A stretch of 64,000 bases of DNA from Triglochin maritima (Eukaryota; Streptophyta; Magnoliopsida; Alismatales; Juncaginaceae), in assembly GCA_963682175.1 (NCBI GenBank), contig OY821786.1:29906501-29970500 (forward strand). The letters are read 5' to 3'. The notes beneath the pieces were generated by a model, which did no database searches, had not been told where the DNA came from, and saw nothing but the letters and a program-made list of their open reading frames with translations. Within the stretch, counting starts at the first letter, position 1; each line of letters starts with the position of its first letter. A program made the position numbers and the translations under genes. This document shows positions 24,559-37,456 of this stretch, piece after piece.

Positions 24559-24890
24559 TCTAGAACCAGGCCCGGCCCAATAGCAGGAGCAGGGTGAGCT
24601 CCTGCTTCGGGCCTCATTCCGGGCCTCATTTTGAAGGAGCCTCAAAAAAAATTGTATATGGCTTATTGGGTTGTGAATAAAATTAGTGTTAACACATAAA
24701 TAACACATAAACATTGATAAATTTGTCTCAAATATTGCTAAAAAGACAAAAAAAATCAATTAATATTGCATTAAGTTAGTGAAATTTTTATTATTTAAAC
24801 TAGAAGGACAAATTTTTTTCAAATTTAGGAACCTCGTTGTTTATTTTCGCACAGGGCCTCAAAAATTTCCGAGACGGCCCTGTCTAGAAC
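24559..24890. mobile_element. hAT-type MITE, 8-bp target duplication TCTAGAAC
   Basis: Element 24567-24882 (316 bp) begins CAGGCCCGGCCC and ends GACGGCCCTG. It is flanked by identical TCTAGAAC at 24559-24566 and 24883-24890. An 8-bp duplication and CAGG...CCTG ends are hallmarks of hAT. There is no transposase. Confidence 0.9.
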
Positions 24891-25563
24891 CACACTTGAA
24901 ATTATAACTTTTGTCATATCAATTATGATTTGTCTAACCAATACTTGTCTAAAGAAGTTAAACAATAAATTTACTTTAAAAACACAATTTTCACATAAAA
25001 TACTATTGATTTTACCCAAAAAAAATCTAAATAAAAGGAACTCAGATATCCTACATTTTGGTTGTTGTCGTTCTACCTCCGACGCCATCGACCATCTCAT
25101 GGTCAGATGTTAAAGGTTGTCTTGTTTGATTTGAAAGAGAAAAATATTTCGGTTAAAAGTTGCTTTTTTTAGACTGATAAGATTTGTGAAGTCCTTTACA
25201 CGTTTGTACCTTAATTTTACATGACGAGAACTTTTTTTACACGAGAACCTGTAAATTTTACAAACCTCTTGTTTCTGCAAAACAAGAGAACATGAAAGTG
25301 TAAGGGTAATTTGGGTATAAAATTTCGAAATTGGTCTAAAAGTGGGAAAACCAAAAACGTGGTCTAAAAATGTCAAATGACAACATGAGTGTAATTAAGT
25401 TTCGGATGACGTAAATAGTATGAAAGTTAGGTTGTATTTGTATATTTTTTTCAATAAAAATAATCTTTATTAGTGATCTCATCCTACCACTTCTAGCATG
25501 CTACCTTAACAAGTATTTTACATTGATCGTGGAAAAGGAAATGTATTCCTCCAGCTTTTAACA
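24891..25563. other. Intergenic stretch, nothing recognised
   Basis: AT-rich sequence between two hAT MITEs. No coding, RNA or repeat feature is supported. Confidence 0.4.
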
Positions 25564-26163
25564 CTCCTGAATAGGACTGTTCGTGGGGCGGGTTTGACCC
25601 GCCAACCCGCCCCGCCCCTTGTGGGGCGGGTTGCGGTTGAAAATTTTCCTACCTGTGACCCGTTAACCCGTCAGACTAAACGGGGCGGGTTGCGGTTAAT
25701 GTGTTACCCGCCCCGTTTACCCGTTACAAATATAATTATTAAAAAAAAATATTTATGTATTAAAACTTTCATTATTTCATTAAACTTCTAGCATTTATGT
25801 GATGGTTGATGGCTTTATGTGTTTGTTAATTATTCATTTAAGCACTTTAAATCGTAGACTTTGTAATTTTATGGACTTGTATAAATATTTTATGCATGTA
25901 AGTTTAATTAAAGAGTTGTAGAAATGCATTTATGTCTGTATGTGTCAATGTAATAAGTTAAAATGAGTTTTACAAGAATTCACCTATTACGCCCGCTGAA
26001 CCCGCCCCCACCACGCATACCCCGCCCTTAAGTGGGGCGGGTAGCGGCCCAATTATTTTTTCCTTCCCCGCCCCGCCTTGTTTGCTTCCTGAGTTTGGTG
26101 GGGCGGGTAGCGGGCGGAGCCAAACCCGCCCCGCCCTGCCCCGTTTGCAGCCCTACTCCTGAA
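25564..26163. mobile_element. hAT-type MITE packed with GGGGCGGG motifs, duplication CTCCTGAA
   Basis: Element 25572-26155 (584 bp) is flanked by identical CTCCTGAA (25564-25571, 26156-26163). Both ends carry dense GGGGCGGGTT/AACCCGCCCC repeats in inverted arrangement (about 25585-25735 and 25985-26145), around an AT-rich middle of about 250 bp. It begins TAGGACTGTTCG and ends GCAGCCCTA. Subterminal repeat clusters in hAT elements are known transposase binding sites. That role here is inferred. Confidence 0.88.
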
Positions 26164-26244
26164 GTCATAATAGAAATAAGCTCCTCATTTTATTATCTGA
26201 TATGCACCTCTCAACAGTTATGGAAAATCAACTTAATTGTAGTT

Positions 26245-26346
26245 TCACATTTAAGTGAGGTCAAATAATCATTAATTTTTACTTTTTATTTATATTCACA
26301 TTTAAGTGAGGTCAAATAGCCATTAATTTTAACTTTTATTTATTTA
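26245..26346. repeat. Tandem duplication, 51-bp unit, two copies
   Basis: TCACATTTAAGTGAGGTCAA starts at 26245 and again at 26296, and both copies continue into an AT-rich tail with few differences. Confidence 0.8.
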
Positions 26347-27539
26347 TTTATTAAAAAAATGATAGTGATCATTGATTGACTAGAATTGGTATTCATTAAG
26401 AAAGAAGATTTGACACTTCATGTAATGTCTCGAAACAGCAGAAAATTTAAAATTTCAAACACAAACATCATAGAGATTAAACCGAAAAGCGTAAGACCGT
26501 TACTCATAAAAATATCTAAGAGGTGCACCGTAATACATTAGAGTTGTCAAAAGGTACGATTACATCAAGTACAAGGAAGTATAAATACAAGTAGTCATAC
26601 AACCTATGAAAATACGAATGAGGATCCGATCCCAGAGTACCCTCGTCCTCGGTCACCACTCGCCAGAAGCTACTGGGTCCTGAAATGCAAACATAAAACA
26701 ATACCTGAGTTTCCATAAAGAAACCCCGTTTACCAAGCTCACCTACATGCATGCTCAAGATACAGAAATGAACCTATCATACTAGTACAACATGACATGA
26801 CATACAATGCAATATGTAAACATCACCCTCAGAGGGTCAGTAGGGACATCTGTCCACCAGTCCATCAATCCATCATTGGGTCACCCGTAGGGACCTACCG
26901 TAGGCACATATAGTCTTACGGAAAGTACGCAACGCACACCACACGTGGCTACACTAATCATGGGGTTCGGTGATGCACGTCCGCGTCAGTAGAATCAGTT
27001 GAATCTCAAGGTCAACACCTTACCGACGGAGCCATCACTCAGGTCTGTCCATCCCAGCTGGTTGTGCCACAACTAAGCTACCTATCGGAATACATCGTCG
27101 GTCAGTATACACCCGCCGGAACAACATCAGTAGGGTCATCTCGTCCGGAACAACATCAGATGGTACAACATCGCCATCAAGGCCAGTCGAAGGCATCTGT
27201 CGCCTATAAGGTCGGCCAATCAAATCATCCGGACCAAAGTCCGCCAAGTCATCTCGCTCCATAGAGTCGTGCAACACCGTGCATTCGGATCCGTGATCCC
27301 TCAGGTTTACTACTCTAATATGAGTCAAGTAAAGCATATACTACGTCACAGTCTATAACCAGAGGTGGTACGTCCTGAGTATCCACACTCTTCCACTCAG
27401 CGGTCCTTGGGCAGACACGATCAACACACCCACGTCACCTCCCAGCTCACGCACAAGGCAAGGACACAGGTTTATGTGGACGGAGTTGATACTCCACAAT
27501 GATAGGAATCAGGGGTGATACTTGCAACAAAAATCCAGC

Positions 27540-27755
27540 AGCTCCATCAAGCAATCCTTTCAAAAATCAGTCCAAAAATCCATCCCTAAATCAATCTAGA
27601 AATCAGTCCAAAAATCCATCCAAAAATCAGTCCATAAGTTCGTCCAGAAAGGTTGTCCATAAGTTCGTCCAGAACTCATCCAGAAAGTTTGTCCATAAGT
27701 TAGTCCAGAAAGTCCATCCAAAACTCATCCAGAAAGTTTGTCCATAAGTCCAACA
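27540..27755. repeat. Short-period GTCCA repeat, 10-11 bp rhythm
   Basis: GTCCA or ATCCA recurs about every 10-14 bp in phrases such as GTCCATAAGTT, GTCCAGAAAG and ATCCAAAAATC. It occupies the part of family C copy 2 where copies 1 and 3 carry other tandem repeats. Confidence 0.8.
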
Positions 27756-27849
27756 ATTTTCATCCATTCGTCCAGCAGTTTCCTGCATCCCATGCAACCA
27801 CTTGGCCACCCATGCACGGACTGCCGGTTAGCCCGACGTCCGGCAGGGA

Positions 27850-29377
27850 CAGATTGTAGGATCGTGTATGACCTTAATTCTATTAATTTTTTAAGCTTAA
27901 TTAATCTCTACTTGTTTAAATAAAGATGTACAACGAAATAAAAAAACAAACAAGCAAGTAAAGGCAATAAATATGCAAACCAAAAAGATGACCCGAGGAT
28001 TTTTATAGAAGTTCGGTCTCCCGCCTACTTCCTCTCTTGCAATCTCCACTCGATCTCTCTCGAGCTCCGCTTACGTCTTCACTATTAATCTCATTCTGGG
28101 CCGAGATTAAGCCTTTTACACAGCAAGTTCCGCGAATAATCCTCGCTAGCTTGATTTCTTCCTCTCACAATATGAAAGGGAACACTTCGGGGTTTCACTA
28201 AAGTCTTTACTTGTTGACAGACAATTGTTGAGTGGAACAATCACTCTCAAACTTGAGCACACTTTTAGTGAATAACAATTGATCTAAAGTGTGAAAAGTT
28301 TGGCTTGGAGAGTAGGATTGGGGAATTGAAAGCTTGTGAATTTCTCTTAGATGTGTATGACAATTTGGAGTGGAAGAGTTCGCAAATTGTGTTTAGGTAA
28401 CATATATTTATAAGCTCCCAATGGATTATAGCCGTTGGGATTAATATGGTAAGTGTTTGTGTAAGAAACACAAAACAGAAAAGCAGAAACACAGTTCTGG
28501 GCAAGTTCGGTCGACCGAATTGGGCCTAACGGTCGACCGGATGTCGTCTGGAAATGAAGTCCAAAAAAGCATTGGTCAACCGAGCAGGGGAATGATCGAT
28601 CAAAAATAGCTATAACTAAAGTTCACTTAAGTTATCGGTCGAACTAAATGGTTGGTTCGGTCGACCGAAAACTAACAGGCTCTATGGGGTTGTCGAAAAT
28701 GTTTAGGTTTGGTCGACCGAAATGGTTGGAATGGTCGATCGAAAATAACAAGCACTTGGGGATTGTCAAAACGTTTATGTATGTTCGACCGAAACAAGTT
28801 CCACAGTCGACCCGTGACCACTTGTACTTTGGGGTTTTGGGAAAATCGACCGTTGTAAAATAAGACAAGTCTAACAGTCATTTGACACGTTTAGACGGTC
28901 GAACAAAAGGCACAAAATGGTCGACCGGTTGAACACTATTTGCTAACAGATTAACTAATCAAATTGATTGAATTGAGAACTAGTTCGGTCGACCGATTTT
29001 GCTCAGACAGTTCAGGTTTGGTTTTAAGTGTTTTCCGGTCTAAGTTTGGGTGACCTATTGAAGTCCAAATGATCTGAGATTTTGTGTGTGACTTCTATAG
29101 GGAACCTAGTGTGTGTGTGAGTAGTTATTACTCTAGTATGCCCAAGTACACAAAGTTCCTAAGATTCAAAAGAATTATAAAATTACATATCTTCAATAGC
29201 TTGATTATATGTCTTGACTTGAATTCCTTTCTTCCTTGAGTCTTGATCACCTGTAGAAGTTAGCACAAAACAATATATATGTTATGCATAATGTGTGCTA
29301 CTCTATGTTGATTATCATTAAGATTGGGTTGATTAAATCATCAAAACATAGATTAAGGCCAAAATGCCAACACAGAC
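27850..29377 (-). mobile_element. Solo LTR of copia-like family D nested in family C LTR
   Basis: On the minus strand 29372-27855 (1518 bp) starts TGTTGGCATTTTGGCC and ends CGATCCTACA, classic copia-style LTR ends. Flanks are CAGAT (27850-27854) and CAGAC (29373-29377), a duplication with one mismatch. The family C sequence resumes on the far side. A TATAAATA box lies at 28412-28405 with the palindrome array 28505-28995 upstream of it. Confidence 0.85.
28505..28995. repeat. CGGTCGACCG array in family D LTR
   Basis: CGGTCGACCG and variants (GGTCGATCG, GTCAACCG, GGTCGAAC) recur at irregular spacing about 90-580 bp upstream of the LTR TATA box in element orientation, as in the copia LTRs. Confidence 0.82.
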
Positions 29378-29899
29378 CACTCCAGCGACCCACTGACCGC
29401 CTCTCGTCGTCGGCGAGGCCTCCAGTCGGCCAACGGTGAAACACCACAAAAAGCTAATGCAAAGAACTTGGCATACATTCTTAGGTCTTCAGAGTTCGTT
29501 AGAGCTCCGGTAATCCTGACGCCACCTCCGTGCAACAGAGATCATCCAACAACAACCGCCTCGATCACCCCACGAGCCTACTCCACGCCGGCCCTGCCCA
29601 AGCCTTCTTCAACCTCCATGCTCGCAGTTCCTTGAGAGTGAGAGAAATGAGAGTGGGAGAGGAGAGGGGAAAAGGTTTAAAGTAGAGGATTGAGTTCATT
29701 TTAAACACCAAACATCCTCCCAACCCATACCTCTACACCATTCTCCTACACACCCCCATCCATACCTCCATCACGTCTCACCATCACTTCAGCAATACCT
29801 CCACCATGCTTCATCTCTTCTCCAAGTCAAACTTCCCATCTAACGACCTTCTTTATCACCATTAGCACCCTAAGCTAGGGTTAAAGATTTAACACTTCA

Positions 29900-30173
29900 C
29901 GTGTAATTATTGTGATAAAATCAAAGTTTACCCGGTTTGGTGTTAAGTAAAAAATAATCATTCAGGGAGAAACATGTGAGGTGAAAATTCTAAGCTAATA
30001 CACCAGCACAAAACATGTCTATTGCATTGAAAGTCGTTTGTTCAATTGTGACTTGTGAGTGTTGTTTTTACTCAAGATTTACATATAAAATATGAATATA
30101 TAACCATTGGTGGGTTAGGTTGTCCATATGAAGCATGGTTTGATGGTTAGACTTGAAATTTTAGTTAGATAGC
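29900..30173. other. Short non-coding stretch holding the broken 5' end of the Athila-like element
   Basis: No LTR, primer site or coding text is visible. The junction between old flanking DNA and the truncated gypsy element lies somewhere here or just after. Confidence 0.4.
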
Positions 30174-33100
30174 TTGAGACAAAAAATAATATTAGATTGG
30201 CGATCTACCAATCCCCACATCAAAGCTCAACCCCATACTCACCAACCTCTTCTTGCCTCACCATCAGATTATTCTAACCAAACTCCACAACCCCAACAGG
30301 TTGACCCAAAAGACCTCTTTATTGATCAAACCCTTCAAGCGTTCATGCAGAGCATGCAAAGTTCGTTCAAAACTTTGGAAGTGCAAGTTATCCAGTTGAC
30401 TCATCAGCTCCATGAACGTGAGAATGGTCAGTTGCCGAGTCAACATGTGGTCAATCCCAGGGGTCAACCTCCTCAGGCTAGGCATAATGTGCACATCATT
30501 GAAGATGATCATTCCCAACATGCAAATGTTGTCCATACCATAAGATCAGAAAGAGTTGTTGACAACAATGTGGAAATGCCTACATCCAATCATGTTTGTA
30601 ACTCTTCCAAGGAGGGTCATCAGTCTTGCAAGGAACCCATTCCTGAGACTCGTCCTCGTGATATTTATGTCCCCAAGGCACCATTACCTCATAGGTTGAC
30701 AAAAAATGCGATGAGCATTGAGACAAAATTGTTGAGGTACTTAGGCAAGTCAAGGTGAACATTTCGTTGTTGGACGTTGTTCAGCAAATACCACAGTATG
30801 CCAAGTTCCTCAAGGATCTTTGCACCATTAAGAGGAGAACAAATGTTCCCAAAAAGGCATTTCTAGGCGCCAGTGTGAGTTCGATATTGACATAACCCAT
30901 GCAAGTCAAATACAAGGACCCCGGTTTTCCAACTGTTTCTTGTATGATTGGTAACGTGGCAATCCCTCAAGCTCTATTGGATTTGGTAGCATTTGTGAAC
31001 CTCCTACCCTACTTTGTCTATTTCAACCTCGGAATAGGCGATCTTAAGCCAACGAGGACTACCCTCCAGTTGGCTGACAAATCTGTCAAGATTCCACAAG
31101 GAAGTGTGGAGGATGTGCTTATTAAAGTGGATGAGTTCGTATTCCCAGTTGATTTCATCATCTTGGATACTGAACCTGTGTCCAACCCACGAGGACAAAT
31201 TCCAATGATCCTTGGGAGGCCATTTCTTGCGACATCTAATGCTTTGATCAATTGTCGCAATGGCTTGACGAGGTTATCTTTTGGAAACCTCAAGGCGGAT
31301 TTCAACATCTTTAATCTTGGTAAGCAACCTGGGCTCTTCGACGATCCTATCAGAGCTAATTTTATTCAGAACACGGATGAGCTTGAGTCAATGGGCATGT
31401 TCAAATCACATTGACATATTATTAAGGTGCCCAATGGTTAGGTTGCGATTGAAGATGATTTTGAGGAATCTGTCTGTGAACTTCTGGATGAGGAGGCACA
31501 TCTGGGTGCCTGCTCCTCTTACCCTTTGGCCCCTGAACCACTTGAAATTAACTTTGAATCCAACAAGGACCCACCTCCGATCGAGCTTAAATAACTCCCC
31601 GATAACCTTAAGTACATATTTTTAGGGGATAATGGGACATTGTCACTCATTATTGCTTCTGATCTTGCAAAAGACCAAGAGGTTTCCTTAAAAAAGTAAT
31701 TTTGGAAAACAAAGAGGTTGTCGGGTGGTCGTTAAAGGACATCAAGGGAATAAATCCTGGTATTGTCCAGCATCGGATTTACATGGAAGAGAATTCTAGG
31801 CCCCGCCGGGACCCACAACGAAGATTGAATCCTGTGCTGAAAGAAGCCGTCCGAAAGGAGGTTCTTAAGTGCTTGGATCATGGTATAATATATCCTACTT
31901 CTGATTGTTCGTGGGTAAGTCATGTCCATGTGGTTCCCAAGAAGTCAGGCGTGATGGTTGTTGAGAATGAGCATAACGAGCTTATACCAACACACCTGCA
32001 AACTGGATGATAAGTTTGCATTGATTATCGCAAACTCAATGCAACAATGTGGAAAGATCATTTCTCGTTGTCATTCATTGATCAGATGTTGGAAAGGTTA
32101 GCAGGACATGAGTACTATTATTTTCTTGATGGATACTCTGGCTACAACCAAATTCCCATCGTCCCCGAGGACCAAGAGAAGCCCACATTTACATGTCCCT
32201 TTGGTACGTTTGCTTATCGTCGCATGCCTTTTCGGTTATGTAACGTGTTGACAATGTTTCAAAGGTGTATGATTAGTATCTTCTCTGATATGGTGGAGTG
32301 TTTCCTTGAGATTTTCATGGACGAATTCTCTATATTTGACACTTCCTTTGATGAGTGCCTTCATCACTTGAGTCTAGCCTTCAAGCGATGCCGTGAGAAG
32401 AACCTCACTCTTAATTGGGAGAAATGTCACTTCATGGTGAAACGAGGGATCGTGCTTGTACGTGTGGTCTCAAGTAGGGGAATTGAGGTCGATCCCTCCA
32501 AAGTGGATCTTATTGCTAATCTCCCACCACCACATAATGTGAAGGATGTCTGCGCCTTTCTGGGGCATGTTGGATTCTATCGGCAGGTCATTCGGGATTT
32601 TAGTAAAATTGCTCGACCTCTTACCGCCTTGTTCGCTAAGGATGTCAATTTTGAGTTCACACTAGATTGACACCATGCTTTTCTGACCTTGAAGAAAGAG
32701 CTAGCTTTGACTCCCATAATTAAGGCATCAGTATGGACTGAACCCTTTGAGTTGATTTGTGATGCATCTGACTTTGCTATGGGAGATGTGCTTGGGCAAC
32801 GATTGGATAAATTGGTTGATGTTATCTACTATGCCAGTAGAACAATCAAAGATGCCCAATTGATCAAACTATACAGTGCTCAAGAAAGAATTATTAGCGA
32901 TCATATTCGCTTTAGAGAAATTATGGTCGTACTTGATTGGCTCCTACGTGATTAACTACTATGATCACACAACCATCAAGCACCTCATGACAAAGAAAGA
33001 TGCCAAATCTCGACTCTTGAGATGGATCTTGTTGTTACAAGAATTCGATCTCGAGATTCGAGACAAAAATGGTGTGAAAACGTTGTAGCAGACCACCTAT

Positions 33101-34478
33101 CTCGTCTTTAGACGACCAACCCACATGACCAAATTATTAATGACAAATTTCCTGATGAACAATTATTCACGATCGAAGATAACCCCTGGTTTGCTGACAT
33201 CGTGAACTACCTCGTGATCGAGCAACTTCCTGTGGGTTGGTCAAAATATGACCAAACCAAATTTAGATCGTATGTCAGATTCTTTCGCCGGGACGACCCC
33301 TAGCTATTCAAATACTACTCTGACCAAATATTTATGCGGTACGTTCCAAATAACGAGTTTCAAAGTATGCTCTAATTTTGCCACTCCGAGTCATGTGGAA
33401 TACACTTTGGAGCAAAGAAAACTGCCGCCAAGGCCTCCAATCTGGATTTTACTGGCCTTCGTTTTTCAAAGATGCTTACGAATTTTGTAAGCAATGTGAT
33501 AGGTGCTAGCGCCATGGCAAAATAAGTTGGCGAGATATGATGTCTTTGCAAAATATCCTTGTCTTCGACATCTTCGATGTGTGGGGCATCCACTTTATGG
33601 GTCCTTTCTCAAATTCGTTTGGGAATGTTTACATTCTGGTGGTCCTTGACTATGCGTCTAAGTGGGTAGAGGCTATCCTCACAAAGACCAATGACAACAA
33701 GGTGGTCACCAAATTCTTAAAGGTCATTTTTGCACAATTTGGTTTGCTTCGTACCATAATCAGCGATATGGGTACCTACTTCTACAATCGCTCTTTCGAA
33801 GTGCTTATGAGGAAGTATTCGATCACCCACAAGCTTGAGACCACATATCATCCGCAAACTAGTGGGCAGGTTGAAGTATCTAACTGTCAATTAAAGCAAA
33901 TACTTGAATAGTTTATTAATTCCACAAGGAAAGATTGGTCAACCAAGCTAAATGACGCGTTGTGGGCTTTCCGTACTGCGTATAAAACCAATTTTGGTAT
34001 GTCCCCATATCGGGTAGTGTACGAAAAGACTTGCCACCTACCCGTCGAGCTCGAGCATTGTGCTTTCTAGGCGATCAATAACCTTAATTTGGATCTTGAT
34101 CAAGCAGGGGTGCAACGTAAACTCGACATCGTGGAATTGGAAGAGCCACGCAATGATGCGTATGAAAATGTGAAAATTCCTAAGTCCCAAGCCAAAATGT
34201 TTCACGATCGCATGATCATGCGAAAAATGTTTATGGCCGAGCAGAAGGTCTTGCATTACAACTCCCGACTTCATTTGTTTGCGGGTAAGCTCCGCATTCG
34301 TTGGTCTGGCCCGTTTATTGTGCAAACTGTATTTCCTAATGGAGCGGTTGAAAATTTGAACCCAGGGAATGGGGACGTGTTCAAATGGACAATGCTCAAA
34401 CCTTACTTGGAGGGGGTACCAACTGAAGTCGAGGAGCACATGTTCCTTCATGAACCTCCCTCGCACTCAACCATGTGA
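30174..34478 (+). pseudogene. Athila-like gag-pol polyprotein, defective
   Basis: Gag remnant 30174-30758. Protease region 30899-31414 has DLVAFVNLLP where the family has an Asp-Leu-Gly-Ala-Ser core, so the catalytic context is lost. RT runs about 31702-32670, with QRRLNPVLKE, the YYYFLDGYSGYNQIPI block and FMDEF in place of FMDD. RNase H covers 32689-33100. The integrase zinc region (CKQCDRC near 33485) and core (33537-33911) are followed by a C-terminal part to 34478. Stops or frameshifts break the frame near 30758, 31414, 32008, 32668, 32953, 33490 and 33911. The intact protein would copy element RNA and integrate it. Confidence 0.9.
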
Positions 34479-35324
34479 ATGATTGAGATTTCATGTTTGT
34501 ACATCCTTTAAAATATAAAAAAAACAAAAAAAAACTCTCGCCCCACAACTTTGTTTGTACTTGTCAAAGTAGAGAGCGTGTGCACTACGGGAGACGGGAC
34601 GCCTCAGGATTGTTTTAATGCATTAAAGTGCATATTTGATTTGGTCAACTTTAGGTACCACAAAGAAATTGATTTTTTTTTTAACCTACTGTCCTATTAT
34701 CTGAAGTTTGAGGGTTTGACCATAATTTTGTCATACACATAACCCTACCAATTTGAAGACCTTCTTTCTTGTCTTTCCCTTTCCATAACCAAACAAAAAT
34801 GCATTTCTTGACTCCTCTCCACCTCACCTAGTCTTCTACCAAGTTGCAGCCCTGCTCTCGGGACCCGCCAATAGTGGCTCATAACCCGCTACTAGCGAGC
34901 TTGGTAGTGGAATTGGTGATCGAATTTCTTCGGTTGGCTACCGTTTCTTAGATTGTCTCTCTGGGTAGTTGTCAAACCTCCAATGCTCCTGGTGGTGTGG
35001 TAAACACCTTACTCATCCCACTTTCGTTTATTAAGTGTTGTTGAACCTTTCAAATCGTTGACTTTGCATGCTTAAATCACTCTTCAAACAAATAATATGA
35101 TATGTTAAGTTAACATACGCCACATAGGAATTTTCAGGCCCATATTAGCCTGTCTACCCGCCAGTAGCGGATAGTGATCCATCAGTGGCGGATTGGTTGG
35201 CGGATTTGATGCTATTCTTTCACTAATTGTTCGAGTTATCATCCTTGAGCGTATTCTGTTATTTAGTTTCACATTTTGATGGAATCAGACTTTGCATTTA
35301 TCATCACTTGTTTAGGGACTCCTT
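34479..35324 (+). other. Non-coding stretch between integrase and the 3' open region
   Basis: Internal element DNA without a supported gene. It would carry any splice or leader signal for the downstream region. None is recognised. Confidence 0.4.
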
Positions 35325-36116
35325 TTGATGTTTGAATTGCCGAACTTGGGTGATTACGGAGAGGGGAGTAGGCATTCTGCCCTATCCGTGGTAAATTCCT
35401 TTTACCGTTCCCTGACCGATGATGGTGAAGGCATGATGTTCACCATAAACGGTAGTACTTATCCTCTCACTCCCTCTATTATTGCGGATATTACCGGGTT
35501 ACCCTTTTTGGATTGTAAGGTCCACCAATGACGCACATTGAACTTCTATCATTCAGTGATGGGTAGAGGGAACCCGGTAAACCCTCACAGGATTTTGAGC
35601 AACGCCCATCTATTTAAGAATGTGTACGTGGCTTCTCGACGGGTGAGTAAAAACATCATGGGGTTAAGGCACCATTCCACATTCTTTGTCTCCTGTCTGG
35701 ATTTGGTCTATGTTCTCATGGCCAGAGATCAACATTGCATTTGCAATGAGCTATTTAGCACGTTGCAAAAAGGTGCCCTAGAAGGCAGGCAACCTTTACC
35801 CCTTCTTGTCACTTGTATTTGCAGTCAGTTCAAGCCCTGGTACACTCAAAATTTCATCGACTCCGAAGGGGTTGCTATTGACATCGAGCATATCACACCT
35901 GTATATAACCAAGCACTTCTCAAATCCTGGCATGACCAAGATAATGACGAGGACGTTCGTGCTCATTCTTCTGATGGATCTGTTGACTCAGAGACACTTT
36001 TCGGTTACGACTTTGACACATTGTCACTATCTGAGCAAAATACCATGCTTTCCAAGCAAAACCGTAAGATCTACAAGTTGCTGAAGAATATGGAGTTCGA
36101 GGGTTCGTCCTCGTAA
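35325..36116 (+). pseudogene. Extra 3' open region of the Athila-like element (env position)
   Basis: Two frames joined in phase across one TGA (35529-35531): 35325-35528 and 35532-36116, about 263 codons in all. Visible text includes ADITGLPFLDCKV and an acidic, Ser-rich tail ending in a Leu-rich segment. Athila elements carry an extra gene between integrase and the 3' LTR, sometimes called env-like. Nothing here shows a clear signal peptide or membrane segment. The block 'LTPSIIADITGLPF' also resembles the plant mobile-type motif found in gag-adjacent retroelement proteins. Function is not assigned. Confidence 0.5.
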
Positions 36117-37456
36117 GGGGCACCCCCCTCTCGGTGACGATGGACGTGACATGTATTGGTTAGGTTGTACATTTTATTCATTGCATACATTGTGGACAAT
36201 GCATGGCCTAAATGTGTGTGTTGGGAGGGGGAGTTTTATCGTATGTACATAGTTGAGTCTTTTTCACTTTGCTTTTTGTTTTCTTTTATTTGTATTGTTA
36301 GGGTCACGATAGTGTGCTGCATTTAATATCGATATATCTACTTGTCATGATCCTTGGGTAACTTGTCTTTTTTTGTTTGCCGAAGTGCTTTAAAATTTTC
36401 ACATTTCTTTCAAATCTTCATGTGTTTGAGAAAAAAAATGTTTGTGGGTTTTGTGTGTGTTTAGCATGTGCAAAACCGTTGAAAGGCAAAGTAAAAAGGA
36501 AACTCCCAAAATTGACTTGAACATGATGCATTATGATATCTAGTACACCGGCTTTAGGTTTTATCTAGTCGTAAGGATGCACCCCAGTTTTCCCTCGGGG
36601 AAAGAGCAATCATAGAGTTTCAGTAGTAGAACAAACAAAGAAGTTCATCCTGAACCTAGTGAGTCAAATAATTCGTGTATGTTAGTATAATGAAGTTTGT
36701 CGTAGTTAGGGACCCTTAAACTCCTATTGTGAAACCTTAAGTGTAGGGGTTTTGGTTCATGTGTATATAAGTAATAAGTGAGTATGTATTCTCTCTTCTC
36801 ACACGACTCCTATCACTCGGGAAATTAAGTCTAAGAGGACTTAGTGCCTGGTGCTTTCGAGTCATCTGACTTGGGATGCACCGATCGAACTCCCGTTACA
36901 CGGGTGGTAGGGATCGCCCTGTGTGGAGATAGTGTAAGTCCTTATAGGCAATGATGCACGAAACCTGACCCTGAGATAATTACACACCAAGAAAAAAGAA
37001 AAAAAATGGCAATAGAAATAAGAACATTAATGGACTTTACACTTTGTATCACTTAAGGATGTTAAGGTTTCCCATGTCTTTTACTTAAGTCCTTAATTAA
37101 CTTGCACGAATGGGTCCCTGGGCTAGGTGTGTGGACTTGATACATCTATAGAGTCGGGTCGTAGGATTACTGTGTCCAATGATCGACAAAAATAGGTCCA
37201 TCGAGTCGTGTTGCTAGGTTGAATGATGCATCCATGTTCGGATTTTGTGGGTATATCCGCTGAAAACCCTCAGGAGACACCACTCCTCCTCCTTGGCGAC
37301 AAGTAGGTTTAACGGCTTGTTACACATGTTAGGTGCAACCGTGATTCTTACGAAAGTGAGTTAGGATTTCCCTATTTTTCGTATATTTTTTGTTTTTTTC
37401 ATTTTTCTCTTTCTTTGTTTTGCTCAGGACTAGCAAAAGTTAAGTGTGAGGGTATT
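36117..37456 (+). other. Athila-like 3' untranslated region ending in a polypurine tract
   Basis: Long non-coding stretch as is usual for Athila. The purine-rich AGTTAAGTGTGAGGGTATT at 37438-37456 directly precedes the LTR start. Confidence 0.6.

Larger units (their letters stand above)
26416..29899 (-). mobile_element. Solo LTR of family C (copy 2), split by another solo LTR
   Basis: The LTR spans 26421-29894 and is flanked by CTTCA on both sides (26416-26420, 29895-29899). Its end (TGTAATGTCTCG on the plus strand) and following 300 bp match family C copy 1. It is interrupted at 27855-29372 by a family D solo LTR; without that it is about 1.95 kb. It lacks the CGGTCGACCG array and carries at the comparable place a different short-period repeat (27540-27755). 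Confidence 0.88.
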
